Source: Ecytonucleospora hepatopenaei (lineage: Eukaryota; Microsporidia; Enterocytozoonidae). From it: DNA of 64,000 bases. Under the pieces are notes generated by a model that was given only the letters and a program-made list of their open reading frames with translations, was not told the DNA's origin and ran no database searches. The translations under genes were made by a program, and so were the position numbers. Shown here one piece after another: positions 1 to 8,894 of this stretch; within the stretch, counting starts at the first letter, position 1; every line of letters starts with the position of its first letter. The DNA lies in the NCBI GenBank assembly GCA_026692725.1, contig JAPMUG010000003.1, positions 248,001-312,000 on the forward strand, in the 5' to 3' direction.

Positions 1-2
1 AA

Positions 3-755
3 AATAGAAGAAAAAACAAAAAGTATAAAAAAGAAAAAGATTCACATTCAGATGATAAACATAAAGATTCAAGATCAGAAGAAAGTGATACAGAATCACA
101 TTCAGATGATGAAGACAGAAGAAAAAACAAAAAGTATAAAAAAGAAAAAGATTCAAGTGATAGCAACAGTAAAAGATATTCAAGAAGGAGAACACAAAGT
201 TCAACTTCAGAAATTTTAAGTGAATGTTCTTCATCAAGTATGGACAACAGGAGAAACAATTACACACACCCAGGTAGAAGTAAAAACATGAGAAAACATT
301 CAAAAAGAAAAGGAACAGATTCTGGTTATGACGGCGATGCTTCATCTGCTGCCACAGATTCCTGTAGTGATATGCTTGAAAGGTACAAAAGGAGAAGAAG
401 GAAAAAGCCAAGCAATCGTATGCCCTCACACCAACATCCATGCATGCCACCTTATGGAGGACAATCACCTGCGTTTAATCCCTTTAACAGTTATAATATG
501 CACAATCAAAACTGCAATAATTCACCAATGCATCAACCTTGGTGCCATCCTTATGGTGGTGCGTATGGTCCTAATATGCATGACTGCTATAACCAACAAG
601 GAAATGCAAACTATGACTGTTTGGCACAGCACATGCAAGGAATGAAAGTACCATCGGATGATGTTTTGTTAAGTATAGAAAAATTTGATCCTCTTAGGAA
701 TATGGACGAGTCATGTTCCTCTTCAGAAGAAACAGAGAGAAGGCGTCCTTTTTGA
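3..755 (+). CDS. Ser/Lys/Arg-rich then Cys/Gly/Met-rich protein, 5'-partial
   Basis: The frame is open from the window edge, so the true start lies outside. About 250 residues are visible. The N-terminal half is a charged Ser/Asp/Lys/Arg tract in which RRKNKKYKKEKDS occurs twice (bases 6-44 and 117-155). The second half is rich in Cys, Gly, Asn, Met, Pro and Tyr, ending in an acidic serine patch. I recognise no domain. The same order of modules occurs in the protein at 3203-4789, suggesting a related exported class. The frame stops inside a T5 run, and the next frame (713-1753) continues with similar acidic serine-rich sequence, so a one-base loss probably splits one longer gene. Confidence 0.6.
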   Translation, partial: NRRKNKKYKKEKDSHSDDKHKDSRSEESDTESHSDDEDRRKNKKYKKEKDSSDSNSKRYSRRRTQSSTSEILSECSSSSMDNRRNNYTHPGRSKNMRKHSKRKGTDSGYDGDASSAATDSCSDMLERYKRRRRKKPSNRMPSHQHPCMPPYGGQSPAFNPFNSYNMHNQNCNNSPMHQPWCHPYGGAYGPNMHDCYNQQGNANYDCLAQHMQGMKVPSDDVLLSIEKFDPLRNMDESCSSSEETERRRPF

Positions 756-1753
756 GGAACTCCCCAGGGCAGAGACAAACAAATGGTGAGAAAGACGATT
801 CGAGTGATGGAGAGGCTAGCGACAGCGGCTATCTGACAGACTCAGAAGATTCGAAACCAAGTCAAAAGAAAATCCGAGAGAGTCCTGGGGATTTCCACAT
901 GGGAAAAATAGAAAAAGTAGATGAAAAATATCGAAAAAGAAAAAGAAAAATTGAAACATCAAGCGAACTAAGTGAGTTTTTTCCCAAAAACAAAGAAAAG
1001 GTTACTGATAAAAGCACTTTTTACATCAACCCAGAAGGAAAGATGACTAAGGCATACGGACCATTTTCAGAAAATCCAAAAAGTCCCTACTACTGGCCAG
1101 GTTTACACAAATTAAGCAGTAAAGTAGGGAAAAAAGTTATAAATGATGAAAATTATACTTTCCACCCAGTATTTATGAAGCAACTGGCAGATGGTGGTTG
1201 GTATGAGCGTAGGGTGATTAAACCAAAGCAAGAGAAAGGAGCAGATATTGTGGAAGAAAGGTTCGGTTACTGGCCAAAAAATGATAAAAATTACGACTCT
1301 TCGGAATTCGAACCCAGAGGATCTGGTCGAGGATCATCATATGCACCTCCTGGGTTCAATTCCTATGCACAACCAAATTTTTTTCGCTGTCCCCTTGATG
1401 CGCCATATAACATAGGAACAGCAGCATTTGCCATGCACTACGTAGACGATGAGTTGGATAAGGTAAAAGAGCAAAGAGAAAGAGACAGAAAGTACTACGA
1501 TGAGCAAACAAACGCATTGAGGGATTATACAACAAGAACAACAGACAAACTCAACAGCGATCTTCAGCATCATGCTTGGTCAGGAATTAAACAACAGCTA
1601 AATGATTTAAATTATGACATGGCAACAAAAAAGACAAATGAGTATACAGATGTTAAAGTAAAGACAAATTCAATTGCAGGCATAATGGGATTTGCACCAC
1701 CACCAGCAGGACCAGCAGCAAGAAAGATGGAGGCCAATGATGCAGCAGAATAA
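713..1753 (+). CDS. Unrecognised acidic/Tyr-rich protein, probably 3' part of the preceding gene
   Basis: A 346-residue frame overlaps the 3' end of the previous one by 43 bases in the -1 register. Its first 19 codons look like out-of-frame reading of the previous gene. Real coding composition appears from about base 750, with a DSSDGEASDSGYLTDSEDS-type patch resembling the upstream protein. The body (residues 100-240) is rich in Tyr, Pro, Gly and Trp and contains two FYINP/YYWPG-like stretches. The C-terminus is a charged helical segment followed by a Pro/Ala-rich tail. There is no signal peptide and no CCC motif before base 713, which argues against an independent start. Function unknown. 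Confidence 0.55.
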   Translation: MFLFRRNREKASFLRNSPGQRQTNGEKDDSSDGEASDSGYLTDSEDSKPSQKKIRESPGDFHMGKIEKVDEKYRKRKRKIETSSELSEFFPKNKEKVTDKSTFYINPEGKMTKAYGPFSENPKSPYYWPGLHKLSSKVGKKVINDENYTFHPVFMKQLADGGWYERRVIKPKQEKGADIVEERFGYWPKNDKNYDSSEFEPRGSGRGSSYAPPGFNSYAQPNFFRCPLDAPYNIGTAAFAMHYVDDELDKVKEQRERDRKYYDEQTNALRDYTTRTTDKLNSDLQHHAWSGIKQQLNDLNYDMATKKTNEYTDVKVKTNSIAGIMGFAPPPAGPAARKMEANDAAE

Positions 1754-1985
1754 TAAATTGTATTTGAGAAAATTAAAAAATAAAAAATTTTTTATTTACA
1801 TATTAAATTTTCTAACAAAATATTTTTCATAATTCTAACAAATATTTAAAACTTAAATTTAATCTTACAAAGTATGATGGAAAATAAAAAATTTACATTT
1901 AAAATATGATTACTACATATTAAAATTTAAATTAAAATTATAACAAAATTTAATTTATTAGTCCCTATTCTTTATATACCAAAAA

Positions 1986-2885
1986 ATGTTAACAGCTTAT
2001 TTATTATCATTGTTTCATTTAATAAAATACGTAAATGCAGCGCAAGCAGATGGTAATTCAAATAATAATCCAGATGAAAATCAAGAAAAAAGGGATAAGC
2101 CATCTGGTAAAAGAAAAGCAAAAACATCAAAAAAAGTTGAAGAGGAAGAAGAACCTCCCCTAAGACCACCTTCTGAAGAAGAGAATGAAAGAGGTAAAGA
2201 CGATCCAGAAGATGATCCAGAAGAAGCAGAATTTCGAGAAAAAGTTTTAAAATTATCAGAAACCCAACAGATAGCTTTATTAGGAAAAATGGCAGAGATT
2301 TGTGAGTCAAGTGATCCATATAAAACATTAGCACCAACAATCAGACTATCATTGTTAAATGAAGTGTTAGAAAGGATACCTGCACCAAAAAGGAAAACAC
2401 AAGAAAAAACATCAACATTGTCAAAAAAACAAAAAGTAGATTCAGATGACTCTGATGAAGAACCAGAAGCAAAATTAAAAAGATTGAGAATGGAAAGATT
2501 ATTTTTACTAAATACAAACATCAATCAATGCAAAAAAGACTTAGAAAACGCTCAGAAAGAAAAAGAACAGTTACTCAACCAAAATCCTGAGCTATTACCG
2601 TTAAGTGATAAAACTGATTATACAAAAGAAGAGAAAATGTTAATGGCTACAAATAGAGTAGAGAGAATTATGAAAAAGAAAGAAAAAGAGGAAAAAAAAG
2701 TGAAAGACTTGGAAGATCAAATAAAAGAATTGGAAGAATTACATAAAAAAGAGCCTGAAAATGGTGAAATTCAACTTGACATTAATTTATTAAAAATGCA
2801 AATAGTAAATTGTAAAAAAGTAATAACAGAACTTGAAAAAAAGTTAGAAAAGGCAAATAAAAATCTAAACGATTTATTAGATTAA
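1986..2885 (+). CDS. Predicted secreted coiled-coil protein
   Basis: This 299-residue protein starts with a typical signal peptide (residues 1-20, hydrophobic, ending Val-Asn-Ala-Ala). Then comes a very charged Lys/Glu/Pro/Asp region (25-85), a short helical block (85-135), a second charged patch with DSDDSDEEPE, and a long Lys/Glu-rich coiled coil (165-299). I recognise no family. It lies in a cluster of exported low-complexity proteins, so a spore-wall, polar-tube or host-exposed role is possible, but that is inference. The basic KRK-type runs could also act as nuclear targeting signals if the protein enters host cells. Confidence 0.65.
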   Translation: MLTAYLLSLFHLIKYVNAAQADGNSNNNPDENQEKRDKPSGKRKAKTSKKVEEEEEPPLRPPSEEENERGKDDPEDDPEEAEFREKVLKLSETQQIALLGKMAEICESSDPYKTLAPTIRLSLLNEVLERIPAPKRKTQEKTSTLSKKQKVDSDDSDEEPEAKLKRLRMERLFLLNTNINQCKKDLENAQKEKEQLLNQNPELLPLSDKTDYTKEEKMLMATNRVERIMKKKEKEEKKVKDLEDQIKELEELHKKEPENGEIQLDINLLKMQIVNCKKVITELEKKLEKANKNLNDLLD

Positions 2886-3202
2886 TTAAATTATTAGAAT
2901 CTTTAAACAAATTAAATTTATATAACTAACTATACAGTTATATTCTTATAACATTATTTTATACATTTATATTCTTAATAATATTATTGAATGTAATTAG
3001 TTAGCGTTAATTTTAGTAATCTGTATAGAATAATTTATCAATACATTATAACATATTTTAAGGTTATTTTTTATTTCATAAAATTTATGTGTTTAATATT
3101 TCATTTAATAAAATAAAATATTAACTAAATAGTATTTAAACATTTTTCTTACAGTTTCACACTGTTTCACTATTGTTTAAATTTTAAAACACAAATTAAT
3201 TT
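2886..3202. other. AT-rich spacer
   Basis: This 317-bp stretch between two plus-strand genes is almost pure A/T with scattered TTAATA-type words. I see no open frame, RNA gene or clear repeat in it. It must hold the terminator of the upstream gene and the promoter of the next. Confidence 0.5.
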
Positions 3203-4789
3203 ATGCTATTTGCAAGTTACTTTTGTGGTGTTCATTCACAGCTTATAAAGATGGTACCATATGCACACACCGATATGGTGCTTACTGGGAGGCTGTTATA
3301 CATGCCTGATGTTGGTTCCCCTAAAGCAGTATGGTCTTTAGATTACAACGGAAAAATATTTAGACTTAGATACAAATCCAAGTACCTCAAGCCATCTGGG
3401 AGTACACCAAAAAAGAGTAAATCAAAGGATCCAAATGGAATGCCACAACCTGGAACAAATGGCAATCTTTATACAGGGCATAAAGGAGAAGTAAAAAATG
3501 TAAAATGGGTAGAAGGTGGTAAAATGCTTAAAGAAATGGCAAAACAGGAGGCGCTTGGACCACTTATAAATGCAATGAAACTCAATGATGATTTTAGCGA
3601 GTCATCTTCTACTTCAAGCAGCAGCAGTTCTTCAGATACAAAAAGTAGTAAAAAAGGAAAAGAAAACAAGAAAGGAAAGAACGGAAAAGATGTAAAAAAA
3701 GCAATAAAAAAGGGAGTTGAGAAAAATGGAAGTTCTAACAGTGAAGTAAGTAGTTCAGAAAGTTCATCTTCTAATTCTAAAAACTCTAAAAACTCTAAAA
3801 ACTCTAAAAATTCTAAAAATTCTACAGAATCCTCAGAGGATAAAAAAGACAATAAAAACAAAAAGAGTAATAAAGACAACAAGAAAAAAGAAAAGGAAGA
3901 AAAGAAAAAACAAAAGGCAAAAGATACAATAAAAAAGAACGAGAAAAAATCAAAAGATCGCATTAGCGAACAAGAAAGTGCTGGATATACTCCAAATGTA
4001 GACCCTGTTGTATTTTCACCTTCAAGCAACCTTCTTTCTAAGTTTTTGATTAAGAATAGCACAAAGTCATTTGCAGTTAAAGAAAGTTCAACAGATACGG
4101 CCGTTCTTACCGACAAAGAAGCAAAGAAAAATCAGGAAATAAAAAATACAGACAAGGGACCTGGATTTTATTGGAAACTCATTCCTATATTTAACAACGG
4201 TATAAGCAAAAAGATACTTATACAGTATGGAAGCAACTGTCTTACGTCAAATTTAACACTGGAACCATGTAGCTTTACCAAGTTTTGGAAACTGTCACCT
4301 CGTTTTTACTGGAATATCTACCCAACAGTAAACAATTCCCAGATAAGCAAAATCAGTGATTATCTCTGCCAGGTGCAAAATTCCATAAACCAGGGCAAAA
4401 TGATTCAGGACGTCAATTTTGACCAGCTTTTGGCACAGCAAGGAATTTACGACCACGCCAAGAATTTTGAAAGTAGCAGCGAAGAGTGTGAAGAGGAGTC
4501 TTCATGCGATTGCGACTGTGAGGCGTATTGTATGAATTTGATACAGGGAATGCAACCAGGAAATATGCTAGGAGGCGGTTACCCAGGAAACACCCAAGGA
4601 AATAATTGCGTTCCATCCCAGCCAATGGGAAATGGAAATTGCGGGAACAGTATGAACGGAGCAATTTCAATGCAAAATCTTCAAAACGGATCAGGATGGA
4701 ATTCAATGAATTCAAATTGCTGCAATTATATGGACTGTACAAATACAATGAATTTTTTTGATAAGAAAAAGTGTAAAAAGAGAAGGTAA
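3203..4789 (+). CDS. Secreted Ser/Lys-rich protein with split ricin-B-like lectin signature and Cys-rich tail
   Basis: The 528-residue product begins with a short signal-like segment (1-14). Residues 17-110 hold a Tyr/Leu/Lys-rich folded block. Residues 130-260 are low complexity: serine runs, repeated Asn-Ser-Lys units (codon-level tandem repeat near bases 3775-3825) and Lys/Glu stretches. Residues 318-370 carry a CLTSNLTLEPC segment followed by KFWKL, which matches the Cys-Leu and Q-x-W rhythm of ricin-B beta-trefoil repeats. The C-terminal 100 residues are rich in Gly, Asn, Met, Ser and Cys and end in KKKCKKRR. It is convergent with the lectin-like gene at 4853-5464. Lectin-like exported proteins are known in microsporidia; ligand and location here are not known. 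Confidence 0.6.
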   Translation: MLFASYFCGVHSQLIKMVPYAHTDMVLTGRLLYMPDVGSPKAVWSLDYNGKIFRLRYKSKYLKPSGSTPKKSKSKDPNGMPQPGTNGNLYTGHKGEVKNVKWVEGGKMLKEMAKQEALGPLINAMKLNDDFSESSSTSSSSSSSDTKSSKKGKENKKGKNGKDVKKAIKKGVEKNGSSNSEVSSSESSSSNSKNSKNSKNSKNSKNSTESSEDKKDNKNKKSNKDNKKKEKEEKKKQKAKDTIKKNEKKSKDRISEQESAGYTPNVDPVVFSPSSNLLSKFLIKNSTKSFAVKESSTDTAVLTDKEAKKNQEIKNTDKGPGFYWKLIPIFNNGISKKILIQYGSNCLTSNLTLEPCSFTKFWKLSPRFYWNIYPTVNNSQISKISDYLCQVQNSINQGKMIQDVNFDQLLAQQGIYDHAKNFESSSEECEEESSCDCDCEAYCMNLIQGMQPGNMLGGGYPGNTQGNNCVPSQPMGNGNCGNSMNGAISMQNLQNGSGWNSMNSNCCNYMDCTNTMNFFDKKKCKKRR

Positions 4790-4852
4790 ATTAAATAATT
4801 AATAAATAATCAATTTTTAATAAATAATCACTATTTAATATTAAATATTAAA

Positions 4853-5464
4853 TTATGTAAAAATATGTTTCATTGTATATCCATCTAACTTGTCTAATGT
4901 ATTTTTTAACTGTTCTTTTTCAATTGTCAAATCTTCATCTGTTCCGTTGATTTTATTTAAAATTTCATCCTTGAGGACTGGACCCCACACCTGGCTGGTT
5001 GCTCCGGTGCACTGTTCAAAACTCAATCTCTTTTCTCCCTTTTTATTTTCACTTGCTGTTAAGCACTTGTTGTTGCTTACAATAAGCATTTTGTTGTTTT
5101 CTTTATTTTCTGTCTTTTCCACGTACTTAAACCACATGTTTGATTCCATGTGTTTTTCTTGTGTAAATGATAAGGAACCAGTGGAAACTTTACTTCTGAA
5201 ACTGTTGGTAATATCCTTGAGCACACCGTGCCCTTCTGAATCTATGTGAAGGTTCAGTGCCAGACTGTCTATGTTTTCTACCTCAAATGGAACAAGCACG
5301 GCATACCTGCTCAGCTCTTCCACTGCGTCCCTGCCCCCGGGAGCAAGGACGTGATGACTATATTTCTCATTAAAAAGCAAAAGGTGATAATCGTTTACAA
5401 TTCCAGTGCAGTATGCCAAATTCCATAAAGCAACACCAAAAAGTATAAAAATGTTTTTTATCAT
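4853..5464 (-). CDS. Secreted ricin-B/beta-trefoil lectin-like protein
   Basis: This 203-residue protein has a clear signal peptide (1-19, ending Ala-Tyr-Cys). Residues 20-110 form a beta-rich region, and around residues 120-160 there is a classic ricin-B motif: KCLTASENKKG, then LSFEQC, then SQVWGPV. The family binds sugars through three such repeats; only one is obvious, so the trefoil may be degenerate. The C-terminal 40 residues are a charged helix. Similar small lectin-like proteins are known from microsporidian spores and secretomes. No toxin catalytic domain is present. Confidence 0.7.
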   Translation of the reverse strand: MIKNIFILFGVALWNLAYCTGIVNDYHLLLFNEKYSHHVLAPGGRDAVEELSRYAVLVPFEVENIDSLALNLHIDSEGHGVLKDITNSFRSKVSTGSLSFTQEKHMESNMWFKYVEKTENKENNKMLIVSNNKCLTASENKKGEKRLSFEQCTGATSQVWGPVLKDEILNKINGTDEDLTIEKEQLKNTLDKLDGYTMKHIFT

Positions 5465-5724
5465 TTATTTATTTATTTGCATATAAAATAAATAAAATAT
5501 GAAACGTACAATAAATTAACATTTGTATTTATTTTATTTATAAATATCAGTATTATTGTTATTTTTATATTTAATATGTTTAACATTGTAATTTAATATT
5601 ATACCTAATTTTTTTATATAAAAACAAACAAACATCTTTAAATAATTTTTATTAATATAAAATATTTAATATTTACTTATTTAAGTTTATTATTGAATAA
5701 ACAGTCAATTTATACATCAAATTG

Positions 5725-6240
5725 ATGCAACTGTATGAAACTACCAAAACAGCTATCTTTGGAATTGCTGTCATATGTTTTATGGTGGTAAATGCAAAAA
5801 CAACAATTTTTATGACTGAAAAGAACGCACATATTACGCAGTACTACGACGCAGTAAGCCTAACAGTGGTGGTTACAGGGCTGTTTGTGAATTTTTGGAT
5901 TGGTTTTTTTGGTTTGTTTATCATCATGGCGTTCAACAACTTTCTGACCAGAAATCTGGCGAATGTCATAGGAGCATACGAGAAGATAAAAATAGTGGCA
6001 GGGCTGACCCTGGTGAATGCCACGGCCATGGCATTTGTAAACATATCTTCCTTTTTCAACGTACGGATCAACCAAATAAACAAGGAACTCGTTTACTGGT
6101 TTTTAGCAGTGTTTCTGTCCCAAGCATTCTTTTTATATTCCTGTTGGTTAGTTCATCCAGACATATTTAACAAAAAATTTAAAAAGTTTAAGGATAAGGT
6201 GATAGCAGAAAGGATAAACAAAAGAACAATGTATGTATAA
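5725..6240 (+). CDS. Four-helix integral membrane protein, unrecognised
   Basis: The frame gives 171 residues from the first ATG; three bases upstream is only a TTG. Four hydrophobic segments are visible, near residues 10-25, 42-70, 90-110 and 125-145, followed by a basic tail containing KKFKKFKDK. The family is not recognised. The third segment (VAGLTLVNATAMAFVNISSF) is small-residue-rich, as in tightly packed helices. Codons are less AT-biased than the flanking spacers, which supports a real gene. No CCC motif is seen close to the start. Confidence 0.6.
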   Translation: MQLYETTKTAIFGIAVICFMVVNAKTTIFMTEKNAHITQYYDAVSLTVVVTGLFVNFWIGFFGLFIIMAFNNFLTRNLANVIGAYEKIKIVAGLTLVNATAMAFVNISSFFNVRINQINKELVYWFLAVFLSQAFFLYSCWLVHPDIFNKKFKKFKDKVIAERINKRTMYV

Positions 6241-6351
6241 AGTTTAATAGTATAATATAAAGTTTAATAACATAATATAATAGTACAATAGTATAATAAT
6301 ATAATAGTTCAAATAAATAAAACAGTTTATTGTAAATAAATAAAATTATGC

Positions 6352-6627
6352 TTAATTTTTATTCTGCTTTAATGACTTTATAAGTGCTCCATATGTTCTT
6401 CCTGATGCTGAGCTTGGTGCGTATGCTGCCCCTGCAAATGCGTGTGGACACCTTTTGCACTTCCATATTCCCACTGCCTTTCTTTTAACTGCCTTCTTTC
6501 CACATGCTACACATATATACTTCTTATGCTGAGACTCTTCTATGGCCTTAATAGTCTTTCTCAAAGTAGACCCATATCTGCACCCATACTTACCGGTAAT
6601 TCCTGCTTTTTTAGTACCTCTGGACAT
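6352..6627 (-). CDS. RPL43: 60S ribosomal protein eL43 (L37A)
   Basis: The 91-residue product is a complete eL43, a structural protein of the large ribosomal subunit. It starts MSRGTKKAGITGKYG and carries the family's zinc finger, Cys-x2-Cys-x14-Cys-x2-Cys, at residues 39-60. The length matches the family. Upstream on the coding strand, TTTTTTACCC lies two bases before the ATG, the standard microsporidian start-proximal motif, which fixes the start. No intron is seen although ribosomal protein genes are where microsporidian introns usually occur. Confidence 0.96.
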   Translation of the reverse strand: MSRGTKKAGITGKYGCRYGSTLRKTIKAIEESQHKKYICVACGKKAVKRKAVGIWKCKRCPHAFAGAAYAPSSASGRTYGALIKSLKQNKN

Positions 6628-6734
6628 TAGGGTAAAAAATTTACAAAAATAAAAACATTAGTAGAATTACAAGAATAAAATATACCATTGATAATTATAT
6701 TTTTATTAAAAAGTATTTTTATACATAACACAAT

Positions 6735-7024
6735 AAACATAATAAAATAATAAAATAATAAAATAATAAACATAATAAAATAATAAAATAATAAAATAAT
6801 AAAATAATAAAATAATAAAATAATAAAATAATAAAATAATAAAATAATAAACATAATAAACATAATAAAATAATAAAATAATAAAACAATAAAACAATAA
6901 AATAATAAAATAATAAAATAATAAAATAATAAAATAATAAAATAATAAAATAATAAAATAATAAAATAATAAACATAATAAAATAATAAAATAATAAACA
7001 CAATAAAATAATAAACATAATAAA
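6735..7024. repeat. AT-only tandem array, mainly 8-bp unit AAATAATA
   Basis: About 290 bp consists of repeated AAATAATA-type units with occasional C-containing variants (AAACATAATA). The array begins about 100 bp upstream of the eL43 start codon and ends about 110 bp from the 3' end of the small gene at 7132. Every frame across it can stay open, so long Phe/Ile/Tyr frames there are artefacts. Confidence 0.9.
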
Positions 7025-7131
7025 CAGTAGTATAACTTAATATATAAATAGAAATAGAAATATAAATAGAAATTTACATTATATTAAGTTTATCATTATA
7101 AATTATGATAATATATTTTTAAATATTGTTT

Positions 7132-7326
7132 TTATTCTCCTATTCCCCTATATTCTATATCATTAACATCACTATTTCTAATATAATCAATTAATTGATC
7201 ATTATATTCTCTATCTGTGCTCATTTCTATTTTATTATAAAACTTACTGTTTACTTCCTCCCACATGAAGTCATAATCTTTTTCAGATCCTTCCACATAA
7301 AATGTACATTTCTTTGGTAATTGCAT
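7132..7326 (-). CDS. Small conserved-looking protein, 64 aa, unrecognised
   Basis: This short acidic protein begins MQLPKKCTFYVEGSEKDYDF and ends DIEYRGIGE. I do not recognise it. Evidence that it is a real gene: the coding strand has ATACCCCCAT directly before the ATG, the same motif used by the housekeeping genes here, and the frame has mixed amino-acid composition unlike the surrounding A/T-only DNA. It may be a small subunit of a larger complex, but nothing in the sequence says which. Confidence 0.6.
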   Translation of the reverse strand: MQLPKKCTFYVEGSEKDYDFMWEEVNSKFYNKIEMSTDREYNDQLIDYIRNSDVNDIEYRGIGE

Positions 7327-7548
7327 ATGGGGGTATTTTTAATATAAAAATATTTATAATATATTAAATATTGCACATTTATTAGTTTTTTAATCATATT
7401 TATTAAAAAGAATTTATATAAACTATAATTATAAAATAATCTAAAAACAATATTTTTATAATCTATAAATACAAATAAATATAAAATAAAATACTTGTGA
7501 AAAGCATTACTCCACCCTGATATTATAAAATTTTACACCCTTTCTTTT

Positions 7549-8763
7549 ATGTCCAATTTTATTGTTGAACACACTATTTTTAGAAACAGTGTGGCCAAGG
7601 TTATTTTGGCCGAGAGCGGCATTTCCATCCAGACGGCAAGTGGATCTGTAGATGTTGCTAAGGAAAGTGTAAAAAACATAGAAATCTTTAGAAGCACCAA
7701 AAAATTTTGCATGAGGATTTTGACGGAGGGGGAGTGTTATGACTGCATAAATGTAGATGAAAGTTATGTGGCGGGAATAAAACAAAAGGCAAGTGCTTTT
7801 TACGGCATAACCATAGCAAATACAAATTTGGAAATTTTAAACACAACAGAAGGAAACTTAATGTACAGCAACAACATCCTTACCCTGCATAGCAGCAAGC
7901 CTGTGTTTTCAATTCCAAAGAACCAGATAGATAAAATAGTGGAAATAGACAGTGAGCTACAGGTGCATTTGGATGGCGTAGAACTGGTAATGAGCACAAC
8001 CAGCAACATTTCCGAGTACCTGAACAACAAGGTAGCAGAGGAAACATGCGTGCTAACCCAGCTCAACTGTGTATATCCGCGATCAAAGAATAATGTCATT
8101 TTTTATGACACGTACTTTGAAAGCAGGGGAAGTTCATATGACCACACTATTTTTTACAAGAATATTACTGAGCTAATGTATCTTACAACTGAGGGAGAAA
8201 CGTATCTGGTGGTGAAACTGGACAATCCGATCCTGCAGGGTCAGACGAGGTACGACAGCATGGTATTTTCCCTTGACAAAAAAGACATTGAGGTGAGTGC
8301 CAAGGACAAAAGGCTTAAGGATTATTACACAGGAACACAGGACGAGGTAGTGGTGGAAATATTTGAGAAGATGCTTGGGGTCGAGGCCCGTCAGGCGATG
8401 TTTTTTGTCAAGTGCAACAATAAGGTAAACAACGGGGTGTTGTTTTTTATGGAGTCAGGCCTGCAGTTTTTGACCAAAAACATGTACGTGGAAAAAAGAA
8501 ACATAGTGTTGGTGGAGTTTCAGCGTTTGAACGTGCCTGCCATACAGGCACGAACATTTGACATGTCAGTGCATGCAGACAAGGTGTATACTTTTAGTTC
8601 CATAAGCAAGGACGTATTTCCAAGCATTGAGGATTATTTTGGCAAGGATGGTATAAAGATGGTTTCAGAGGTAATGGAGGAATATTCAGAGCCAAGCAAT
8701 GAGGAGAGTGAGGATGATAGTAATTTATCAGATATAATAGCAGATACAGATGAAGATGATTAA
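7549..8763 (+). CDS. POB3: FACT complex subunit Pob3/SSRP1
   Basis: FACT is a histone chaperone that reorganises nucleosomes during transcription and replication, with Spt16 as partner. The 404-residue product has the Pob3 layout: an N-terminal PH-like dimerisation domain (about 1-100), the SSRP1 middle double-PH domain (about 190-370) and an acidic C-terminal tail (375-404, rich in Glu, Asp, Ser). Diagnostic stretches are LDNPILQGQTRYDSMVFSL and VEFQRLNVPAIQARTFDM, both matching the SSRP1 family. There is no HMG box, as in yeast Pob3. Tail and linkers are shorter than in yeast (about 550 residues). TTACACCC precedes the ATG by seven bases. Confidence 0.9.
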   Translation: MSNFIVEHTIFRNSVAKVILAESGISIQTASGSVDVAKESVKNIEIFRSTKKFCMRILTEGECYDCINVDESYVAGIKQKASAFYGITIANTNLEILNTTEGNLMYSNNILTLHSSKPVFSIPKNQIDKIVEIDSELQVHLDGVELVMSTTSNISEYLNNKVAEETCVLTQLNCVYPRSKNNVIFYDTYFESRGSSYDHTIFYKNITELMYLTTEGETYLVVKLDNPILQGQTRYDSMVFSLDKKDIEVSAKDKRLKDYYTGTQDEVVVEIFEKMLGVEARQAMFFVKCNNKVNNGVLFFMESGLQFLTKNMYVEKRNIVLVEFQRLNVPAIQARTFDMSVHADKVYTFSSISKDVFPSIEDYFGKDGIKMVSEVMEEYSEPSNEESEDDSNLSDIIADTDEDD

Positions 8764-8835
8764 ATAAAATTAATTTATAATAATTATTTGTATTTATTTT
8801 ATAAAAATATAATTTTTAAAAATTTTTAATTTAGA

Positions 8836-8893
8836 TTGATAAAACTAACTTTAATTTAAATTGATAAAACTAACTTTAATTTAAATTGATAAA
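8836..8893. repeat. 25-bp direct repeat, about two and a half copies
   Basis: The unit TTGATAAAACTAACTTTAAT plus five further A/T bases is repeated in the short convergent spacer between POB3 and the uS8 gene, with a partial last copy next to the uS8 stop codon. Confidence 0.7.
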
Positions 8894-8894
8894 T

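Noticed and set aside
745..760. Programmed -1 frameshift in the first gene
   Set aside because: The CCTTTTTGA context is not a proper X-XXY-YYZ site and no downstream structure is evident; an indel is simpler.
1352..1364. tRNA T-loop-like GGGTTCAATTCC
   Set aside because: It is inside a coding frame and no acceptor, D or anticodon stems can be paired around it.
3469..4116. Minus-strand 215-aa Ser/Phe/Leu-rich frame
   Set aside because: It is the antisense shadow of the Ser/Lys low-complexity region of 3203-4789.
4853..5464. Ricin-type toxin
   Set aside because: Only a lectin-like beta-trefoil signature is visible; there is no ribosome-inactivating catalytic domain.
5722..5724. TTG/GTG starts giving longer proteins (also at 17905, 29848, 33096, 34989, 45453, 58694)
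   Set aside because: Nuclear eukaryotic genes normally start with ATG; in-frame ATGs a few codons later fit family lengths and the CCC motif.
6627..7018. Phe/Ile/Tyr-rich minus-strand frames
   Set aside because: They are translations of the AAATAATA array and overlap the eL43 start.
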